Assembly (NCBI GenBank): GCA_027490055.1
Contig: JAIXYV010000017.1
Span: 1 to 38,941 of the forward strand
Reading direction: 5' to 3'
Length of the DNA stretch: 38,941 bases
Origin: Bacteroidota bacterium
GTDB lineage: Bacteria > Bacteroidota > Bacteroidia > NS11-12g > UBA955
Of this stretch, positions 33,781 through 38,941 are shown one piece after another; position 1 is the first letter of the stretch, and the number at the start of each line of letters is the position of its first letter. Below the pieces are notes generated by a model. It was not told the DNA's origin. It made no database searches and was given only the letters and a program-made list of their open reading frames with translations. A program made the translations under genes and the position numbers.

Positions 33781-35214
33781 ATGACCATGAAGAAACAAAT
33801 GGATTTTGTTGTCAGACAGTTTTCAAAAGCGACAACCTCTAAAGAAAACAAGTGGAGCAAGGTGCTCAGCATAGGAAGGCTGGCACTGATTATCGGCTTG
33901 TTTACATTTGCAGGATGTGGACCCCGCACGACCGGCGATTTAACCGGTGTACAGGGCAGAGGCCTGTGGTTTCACCCACAGCCTTTCGGTACTGTCTATA
34001 TTCCATCCGGAACTTATCATTCCGGTCAAAGAGACCAGGACGTATTCCAGTCTTTCGTTGCGCCAAACAAACAGGTGAGTATCGTTGCCTTTTGGATGGA
34101 TGAAACCGAAATCACTAACAACGAATACCGTCAGTTCGTTAACTTTGTTATCGACTCAATCAAAAGAGTAATGACAGGTGATGAAAAATTATTCTATGCC
34201 TTCCCTGATGATTATACTGGTAACCAGGATGTCAACAACGGTATGGGTTTCATCAACTACGATTTAGAGCTTGACGAAGAAGCTTACAAAGACGAATTAG
34301 AAGAACTTTACTACGGTGCTGACGAGCGTTTCAGAGGCAAAAAGCAAATCGATGTTAACCAATTGGAATACGAATACCAATGGTTCGATTACTCTTTGGC
34401 TGCTAACGATGTAGACAACCGTGATAAATACCAGGAAGGTCGTGTTAAAAACCGTAGAAAATACATCAAAACCAACAAAACTCTGGTTTACCCGGATACA
34501 CTTTGCTGGGTAAGAGATTTCACATACGCTTACAACGATCCAATGGCTCGTCACTACTATAACCACGTAAAATATGATGACTATCCTGTAGTAGGTGTTA
34601 ACTGGCACCAGGCAAATGCTTTCGCTGCATGGAGAACCATTTACAAAAATACTTACTGGGAGTCTTTCAACGACCCAATCACCGAAGATTTCAGATTACC
34701 TACAGAATATGAGTGGGAATATGCAGCAGGTGGTGGTCGTGTAGGTAACCCATACCCTTGGGGCGGTCCGTACACCAGAAACAGTAAAGGTTGTATGCTG
34801 GCTAACTTCAAACCATTAAGAGGTAACTACGGTGCCGATGGTGGTATGTACCCTGTAAGAGTTGATAGTTACTTCCCTAACGATTTCGGTTTATATAATA
34901 TGGCTGGTAACGTAGCGGAGTGGACTAGCAATGCATGGAGCGAGCAGTCACACGTATTCACTCACGATTTAAATCCTGATTACAGAATTGACATCGATGA
35001 ATATGCTAACGATGGTAAAGGTAACAGAACAGGTCCGGAAAACTCACCAATGACTTTAAAACGTAAAGTAATCAAAGGTGGTAGCTGGAAAGATGTTGCT
35101 TACTTCATCCAGAACGGTAGCAGAACTTACGAGTACCAAGATACAGCAAAAAGTTATGTTGGATTCCGTTGCATACAATCTTACATCGGTAGATCTAACA
35201 AAGACAGAAAATAA
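33781..35214 (+). CDS. gldK: Type IX secretion / gliding motility lipoprotein GldK (PorK)
   Basis: Outer-membrane lipoprotein of the periplasmic GldK-GldN ring of the type IX secretion system. The 477-aa protein has a long basic N-region, a hydrophobic segment and the lipobox TFAGC (Cys46). The rest is a formylglycine-generating-enzyme-like (SUMF) domain: FWMDETEITNNEYRQFV, VVGVNWHQANAFAAWR, RLPTEYEWEYAAGGG, GLYNMAGNVAEWTSNAW and IKGGSWKD. I start at 33781 (MTMKKQ); ATG 33787 is also possible, while the upstream TTG 33712 lies within the promoter. It is first in the operon gldK-gldL-gldM-gldN. Confidence 0.95.
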   Translation: MTMKKQMDFVVRQFSKATTSKENKWSKVLSIGRLALIIGLFTFAGCGPRTTGDLTGVQGRGLWFHPQPFGTVYIPSGTYHSGQRDQDVFQSFVAPNKQVSIVAFWMDETEITNNEYRQFVNFVIDSIKRVMTGDEKLFYAFPDDYTGNQDVNNGMGFINYDLELDEEAYKDELEELYYGADERFRGKKQIDVNQLEYEYQWFDYSLAANDVDNRDKYQEGRVKNRRKYIKTNKTLVYPDTLCWVRDFTYAYNDPMARHYYNHVKYDDYPVVGVNWHQANAFAAWRTIYKNTYWESFNDPITEDFRLPTEYEWEYAAGGGRVGNPYPWGGPYTRNSKGCMLANFKPLRGNYGADGGMYPVRVDSYFPNDFGLYNMAGNVAEWTSNAWSEQSHVFTHDLNPDYRIDIDEYANDGKGNRTGPENSPMTLKRKVIKGGSWKDVAYFIQNGSRTYEYQDTAKSYVGFRCIQSYIGRSNKDRK

Positions 35215-35275
35215 TTTCAAAATACTTAAAAATAACAATTACAATTAACCTTAAAAAAAACAAATTTTAACAATT

Positions 35276-35941
35276 ATGAGCAGTAACAGCATTTTCGAGA
35301 GCAAAGGATTTAAAAAAGTAATGGCTTACATCTACGGATGGGGAGCGTCAATCGTAATCATAGGGGCACTTTTTAAAATTATGCACTGGCCAGGTGCAAA
35401 CGCCATGCTGATTGCTGGTTTAGGTACCGAAGCGTTAATTTTCTTCGTGTCAGTATTTGAGCCTCAGCACGCTGAGTACGACTGGACTTTAGTATACCCT
35501 GAATTAGCAGGTATCGAGCCAACTGAAAAGAAATCAAAAAGCAATCAAGGAACTATCTCTCAGCAATTAGACAAAATGCTGGCAGAAGCTAAAGTTGGTC
35601 CGGAATTAATCGGCAGCCTTGGCAACGGTTTAAAATCTTTGAGCGATAACGTAAAAGATATGTCTAGCTTAAGTAACGCTACTTTAGCTACAACTGAATA
35701 CACAACCAACATTTCTAAAGCTTCTAAAGCGATCGAATCAATTGGTTCTGCTTCAACTGAAATCAGCAACTCTATGAGCAACTTCGCAGGTGGTTTAACT
35801 ACAATGGTTAACAACTTGTCTTCTACTGCTAACGATAGCGCTGAATTCAAAGACAATATCAATAAATTAAACAAAAACTTAGGCTCATTGAATTCCGTTT
35901 ACGGTAACATGTTGAGCGCTATGGGTGGAGCACGTGCTTAA
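35276..35941 (+). CDS. gldL: GldL (PorL), inner-membrane motor subunit of type IX secretion
   Basis: A 221-aa protein; five GldL copies surround a GldM dimer and convert proton flow into rotation. Two TM segments are packed at the N-terminus (about 14-33 and 41-60: YIYGWGASIVIIGALFKIMH and NAMLIAGLGTEALIFFVSVF). Glu52, in the second, is the likely counterpart of the essential membrane Glu (E49 in Flavobacterium johnsoniae, from memory). The cytoplasmic remainder is helical and rich in Ser, Asn and Lys. It is preceded by a 61-nt gap after gldK without a terminator. Confidence 0.95.
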   Translation: MSSNSIFESKGFKKVMAYIYGWGASIVIIGALFKIMHWPGANAMLIAGLGTEALIFFVSVFEPQHAEYDWTLVYPELAGIEPTEKKSKSNQGTISQQLDKMLAEAKVGPELIGSLGNGLKSLSDNVKDMSSLSNATLATTEYTTNISKASKAIESIGSASTEISNSMSNFAGGLTTMVNNLSSTANDSAEFKDNINKLNKNLGSLNSVYGNMLSAMGGARA

Positions 35942-35963
35942 TTTTTATTTTCAAACAGTAACG

Positions 35964-35970
35964 AAAGGAG
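35964..35970 (+). promoter_or_regulatory. Strong Shine-Dalgarno sequence before gldM (AAAGGAG)
   Basis: AAAGGAG ends 8 nt before the gldM ATG, the best canonical ribosome-binding site seen upstream of any gene here. Bacteroidota mRNAs usually lack one because the 16S rRNA tail is sequestered on their ribosomes. Confidence 0.7.
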
Positions 35971-35978
35971 AATAAGAA

Positions 35979-37577
35979 ATGGCAAGTGGTAAATTATCCC
36001 CTAGACAGAAGATGATCAACATGATGTATCTCGTGTTGATCGCCCTACTGGCATTAAATATTTCGAATGAAATTTTGAAAGCGTTCCACCTGATGGAAGT
36101 ATCTTTCAATAAAGCAAACGAATCTTTAACAGCCAAGAATAAAGCCTTAATGGATGCCTTCCAGGCAGCTGCAGATGATCCTGCTAAAGCGGTGAGAGCA
36201 AAAAAATGGGCTGAAAAAGCAAAAGAAGTTCAAAAAATCTCGGATGATTTCTGCAAAGAAATCGGAAAGTACAAAGCGGATATCGAAAAAGCTGCAGGCG
36301 GTAGAAAAGAACCTGAGTCTCCAGCTGATAAAGGTAAAGTACTTGAAATGAGCAAAGGTGATGACATGGAAGGTCACAAACACTACTTAGGTACTGATGA
36401 TGCTAAGCCAGGTAAAGGCGACGACTTGAGAAAGTTAATCGACAATACCCGTGCTAAAATGCTAAAAGTATTAGAAGGTGTTAAAGACGAAAAAGCTGTT
36501 ATCGCTGCGTTCGAAAAGAATACTGCTTTCAGAGTAGAAGATTTCAAAGACGAAAATGGCGCAACCAAAACTTGGCAGAGAGACGTTTTAGGTCACTCAC
36601 CAGTTGCTGGTGTAATGGCGATGTTGACTAAAGTACAAGGTGACTGCAAATCTTTGGAAACTGATATCTTAACTAAATTATCAGAAAACATTGATGCTAC
36701 TGTTGCTAAGTTCGATAAAACAGCTGCCTTAATCATCGCTGAGTCTACCAACGTTATGTCTGGTTCTCAGTTCAAAGCTAAAGTGGCTCTGATGGCTTAC
36801 AACTCTACTGCTGCTACTAACATATTAGTAAACGGTGTTAAAGTTCCGGTTGTTGATGGTATCGGTGAATATACTGCTACTGCTTCTGGTGTAGGTTCTC
36901 ATAAAATTGAAGCTAAGATCGAAACTATCGACCCTAATACAGGTGGCCCGACTTTCGTATCTGCTGCTCCGGTAGAATGGACTTCATTCGTTGCAGGTGC
37001 TACTATCTCTGCTGATGCGATGAACGTTCTTTATGTTGGTCTTGATAACCCAATGTCTATCTCTGTTCCTGGTGTAACTCCAGCTAACGTGTTCCCTTCA
37101 GGTTCAGGCATCGCTCTGAAACCAAACGGTGCAGGTAAGTGGATTGCAACTGTAAGTGCTGGTACAAAAACTGGTACTATCACAGTAAACGCAAAAATGC
37201 CTGATGGAACTCAGAAACGTATGGGTGATCCAATGACCTTCAGAGTAAAATCAGTGCCAAAACCTGTTGCTCAGTTAGGTTCATTAACTTCTGGTACTTA
37301 CCAGAAAGGTGAAATCGCTCTGCAAAACACTTTATATGCTTACCTTGAGAATTTCGTATTCGAAGGTGTTAAGTTTACAGTAACTAAATACAGAGTTATC
37401 TTCATGCCTAAAAAAGGTTATATGGAAGAAGCTGCTGTAAGTGGTAACAGCGCTGCTGCTATCAAATCATTCGCTAACAAAGCTAAGACTGGTGACCTGA
37501 TCGTTATCGACGGTATCAGAGCAGTTGGTCCTGGTGGCGAAAAACCATTGAACCCGATCACATACACATTTAAATAA
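35979..37577 (+). CDS. gldM: GldM (PorM), motor shaft of type IX secretion
   Basis: A 532-aa protein anchored in the inner membrane by one TM helix (about residues 13-31, following SPRQKMINMMYLVLIALLALN) and extending through the periplasm as a dimeric shaft that transmits GldL rotation to the GldK/GldN ring. Arg9 in the N-terminal stretch matches the conserved Arg that faces the GldL glutamate. After a helical region (about 35-235) come three or four beta domains (about 240-532), including the C-terminal domain that contacts the ring (YKVI-like segment TVTKYRVIFMPKKG). The length is typical. It is preceded by an unusually strong ribosome-binding site; gldN begins 1 nt after its stop. Confidence 0.95.
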   Translation: MASGKLSPRQKMINMMYLVLIALLALNISNEILKAFHLMEVSFNKANESLTAKNKALMDAFQAAADDPAKAVRAKKWAEKAKEVQKISDDFCKEIGKYKADIEKAAGGRKEPESPADKGKVLEMSKGDDMEGHKHYLGTDDAKPGKGDDLRKLIDNTRAKMLKVLEGVKDEKAVIAAFEKNTAFRVEDFKDENGATKTWQRDVLGHSPVAGVMAMLTKVQGDCKSLETDILTKLSENIDATVAKFDKTAALIIAESTNVMSGSQFKAKVALMAYNSTAATNILVNGVKVPVVDGIGEYTATASGVGSHKIEAKIETIDPNTGGPTFVSAAPVEWTSFVAGATISADAMNVLYVGLDNPMSISVPGVTPANVFPSGSGIALKPNGAGKWIATVSAGTKTGTITVNAKMPDGTQKRMGDPMTFRVKSVPKPVAQLGSLTSGTYQKGEIALQNTLYAYLENFVFEGVKFTVTKYRVIFMPKKGYMEEAAVSGNSAAAIKSFANKAKTGDLIVIDGIRAVGPGGEKPLNPITYTFK

Positions 37578-37578
37578 T

Positions 37579-38415
37579 ATGAAAAGAATTCTCGTCATCT
37601 TAACCTTCTGTCTGGCTATTGGTGCCAATGCTCAGGTCAACTACGGAGATTTTATTACCAGTGGTGAACATACCAGCTATGTAAAAGTAGCAGTTCGTCA
37701 AAGACCGGTAGTAGCTTATCCATACCTGAGAGAGGCAGATGTTAAGTTTTCCAGACGTGTCATCAGATGTATCGACGTACGTCAGAAGATGAACAAACAA
37801 TTAGAATGGCCTCGTCAACCTCTTAACAGGTTGTTATACGAAGAAATGTCTAAAGGTAATATCATCCCTTACAAAACCGACTCTTTGTTGTCTTTCTACA
37901 ATACAGAAGACTTCACTAAGCGCGGTGGTCAGGAAATTATCGTATTCATCGCTACCGATCCTGATGATCCGACCATTGGTTACGATTCTACCTACTATGA
38001 GCCGTACAAATATGAAAATATTAAAAAGTACTGGGTTATGGAAGATTGGATCTTTGACTATAAGCACTCTGTGTTTAAGCCAAGAATCATCGCTGTTGCA
38101 CCTATCTTCAGACCATCTTACGGTGGTGCTACTGCGCCTGAACAACCATTGTGCTGGATTAAAATGGACGAAATTCGCGGCTTGTTAGCGAACACAGAAA
38201 TGTTCAATCGCTACAACGACGCTTCTCGTCTGAGTTTCGATGATTTCTTCCAGATGAGAATGTTCGATAGCTTCATCGTGTATGAATCTAACGTTTTCGA
38301 CAACTACGTTAATCAGTTCCAGGAATACGAAAATGACGCCGTTGGTGCATTGCTGAAAAGTGATGAAATCAAAAACGACCTGTTCATCTTCGAACACGAC
38401 CTGTGGCAGTTTTAA
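37579..38415 (+). CDS. gldN: GldN (PorN), periplasmic ring subunit of type IX secretion
   Basis: A 278-aa periplasmic protein that forms the outer ring with GldK. A signal peptide (MKRILVILTFCLAIGANAQ, cleaved after residue 18) precedes the family domain with VIRCIDVRQKMNKQLEWP, YWVMEDWIFDYKHSVFKPRI and MFNRYNDASRLSFDDFFQMRMF. Only one copy is present; some Flavobacterium species carry a gldN/gldO duplication. The start codon is 1 nt after the gldM stop, giving close coupling. A terminator follows, ending the operon. Confidence 0.95.
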   Translation: MKRILVILTFCLAIGANAQVNYGDFITSGEHTSYVKVAVRQRPVVAYPYLREADVKFSRRVIRCIDVRQKMNKQLEWPRQPLNRLLYEEMSKGNIIPYKTDSLLSFYNTEDFTKRGGQEIIVFIATDPDDPTIGYDSTYYEPYKYENIKKYWVMEDWIFDYKHSVFKPRIIAVAPIFRPSYGGATAPEQPLCWIKMDEIRGLLANTEMFNRYNDASRLSFDDFFQMRMFDSFIVYESNVFDNYVNQFQEYENDAVGALLKSDEIKNDLFIFEHDLWQF

Positions 38416-38435
38416 CTAAAACATACTTTCAAAAG

Positions 38436-38462
38436 AACCCGGACTACAATCCGGGTTTTTTT
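38436..38462 (+). terminator. Intrinsic terminator of the gldKLMN operon
   Basis: Stem AACCCGG (38436-38442) / CCGGGTT (38451-38457), 8-nt loop, and T-run to 38462. Confidence 0.9.
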
Positions 38463-38472
38463 ATGCCCGATT

Positions 38473-38767
38473 AGGAAATAGGAATTAGGATATAGGATTT
38501 AGGGTTGCTGACGCTCACTATTTCCTTTCCCCTTCACCGCGGAGCGCAGCTCTTTTTGACCGTGAACCGCGGGACTTTTTGACCCCGTAGAGCAAAGCTC
38601 TCAACGGGGCAGGCTTTGGATTGCAAGTCCAACGGCTATAATTTGTGTATCGATGTTGGATGTTTGTCAGAAACCACAGCCATCCCAGCACTAATCCCAG
38701 CCATCCCAGTCTGCCCGCGCAGCGCCATTCCTTTCCCCTAAATCCTATTTCCTATCTCCTAATTCCT
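38473..38767. repeat. Inverted-repeat-bounded intergenic element of about 295 bp
   Basis: The two ends, 38473-38504 and 38736-38767, are inverted repeats of 32 nt with 28 identical positions. Each arm is built of 7-bp units of the type TAGGAAA/TAGGATT. Inside are TTCCTTTCCCCT in direct orientation (38522-38533 and 38728-38739), ACCGCGG twice (38536 and 38566), CTTTTTGACC twice, a hairpin CCCCGT-AGAGC / GCTCT-ACGGGG (38583-38609), and CAGCCATCCCAG twice, 21 nt apart (38677 and 38698). No ORF is convincing. It looks like a small non-coding mobile or palindromic repeat unit. Confidence 0.55.
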
Positions 38768-38830
38768 GAAAAAACCAGCAATATATACCTTCATTTTCCG
38801 TTATAATTATAGCATTAAATTATTCGTATT

Positions 38831-38884
38831 ATGAGACATTCTACACCTTCATTTTTTAGTTATTTTATAGATACGGGCACTTGA
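38831..38884 (+). CDS. Putative 17-aa Phe/Tyr-rich leader peptide of an attenuator
   Basis: ATG 38831 opens a 17-codon ORF encoding MRHSTPSFFSYFIDTGT and ending at TGA 38882. Three Phe codons (38852-38857, 38864-38866) and one Tyr codon (38861-38863) lie immediately upstream of the 5' arm of an intrinsic terminator (38869-38877), and the stop codon lies in the terminator loop. This is the architecture of ribosome-mediated attenuation: a ribosome held at Phe codons for lack of charged tRNA would cover the 5' arm and allow read-through. The regulated gene would lie beyond the window; aromatic amino-acid biosynthesis is the natural guess (inference). I see no good -7 box and no Shine-Dalgarno. 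Confidence 0.55.
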   Translation: MRHSTPSFFSYFIDTGT

Positions 38885-38913
38885 TCCACTCATGTAACCC
38901 GTATCTTTTTTTT
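38869..38913 (+). terminator. Intrinsic terminator overlapping the leader ORF
   Basis: Perfect 9-bp stem AGATACGGG (38869-38877) / CCCGTATCT (38898-38906), a 20-nt loop, and a run of eight T to 38913. It follows no ordinary gene, which supports a role as an attenuator. Confidence 0.8.
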
Positions 38914-38941
38914 ACCTCTTTTATCAGTTATTAACACTGAT

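Noticed and set aside
4089-33783. Longer in-frame starts for the genes I begin at 4125, 5461, 7333, 11461, 16023, 16790, 22355, 26429 and 33781
   Set aside because: The extensions run through promoter -7 boxes or neighbouring genes and bury signal peptides or conserved N-termini.
38416-38941. A CRISPR array or tRNA in the right-hand spacer
   Set aside because: The repeats are short, few and unevenly spaced, and no tRNA cloverleaf can be drawn.

Overview
The window comes from a member of the Bacteroidota. The evidence is a complete type IX secretion / gliding-motility core block (PorP/SprF-like protein, then GldK, GldL, GldM, GldN), families largely confined to the phylum (DUF4290, DUF4296), and many promoters of the phylum-specific form TTG-N17-23-TAnnTTTG. 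Base composition is moderate, except for an AT-rich first 650 bases. I cannot place the genus. No rRNA, tRNA, CRISPR array, phage or intact insertion sequence is visible.

Layout. 1-950: an AT-rich orphan membrane-protein gene on the minus strand, followed by a repeat-like, structured spacer. 957-4760: a PcrA/UvrD helicase, a secreted barrel-like protein and a lipoprotein, closed by a strong terminator. 4794-7271: DUF4290, murA and a thioredoxin-fold protein without redox cysteines, in tight succession. 7333-9015: grpE-dnaJ. 9021-11309 (minus): pepT and pyruvate dehydrogenase E1 beta. 11461-13876: trmB, converging on a TrpF-like gene that has lost its catalytic motifs and an FtsX/LolC-type permease. 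13928-15651 (minus): a NodB-type deacetylase overlapping a NodC-like processive glycosyltransferase. 16023-18085: a lipoprotein and a UDP-N-acetyl-sugar dehydrogenase. 18230-23653: a complete RND efflux operon (adaptor, pump, outer-membrane channel). 23654-28315: mutS2 and a DUF4296 lipoprotein, divergent from a YggS-type PLP protein, then a MacB-like permease. 28515-30652: a one-TM protein and a B12-type mutase catalytic subunit. 30886-32334: dnaA with a strong terminator. 32543-38415: porP/sprF and gldKLMN. 38416-38941: a terminator, an inverted-repeat-bounded intergenic element, and a 17-codon leader ORF overlapping an intrinsic terminator that appears to control a gene beyond the window.

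How genes work together. GldL and GldM form the proton-driven inner-membrane motor, GldK and GldN the periplasmic ring, and PorP/SprF-type proteins attach to this machine at the outer membrane. The three RND genes form one tripartite pump. GrpE and DnaJ serve DnaK, which is encoded elsewhere. MurA supplies peptidoglycan precursor; its active-site Cys is Asp, which predicts fosfomycin insensitivity. Several genes have a -7 box within 4-10 nt of the start codon, so leaderless or nearly leaderless mRNAs look common, and four genes use TTG starts.

Most worth a second look: the leader peptide/attenuator at the right end, the 16-bp divergent promoter made only of two abutting -7 boxes, the orphan hairpin at 28402-28460, and the enzyme-fold proteins that lack catalytic residues.
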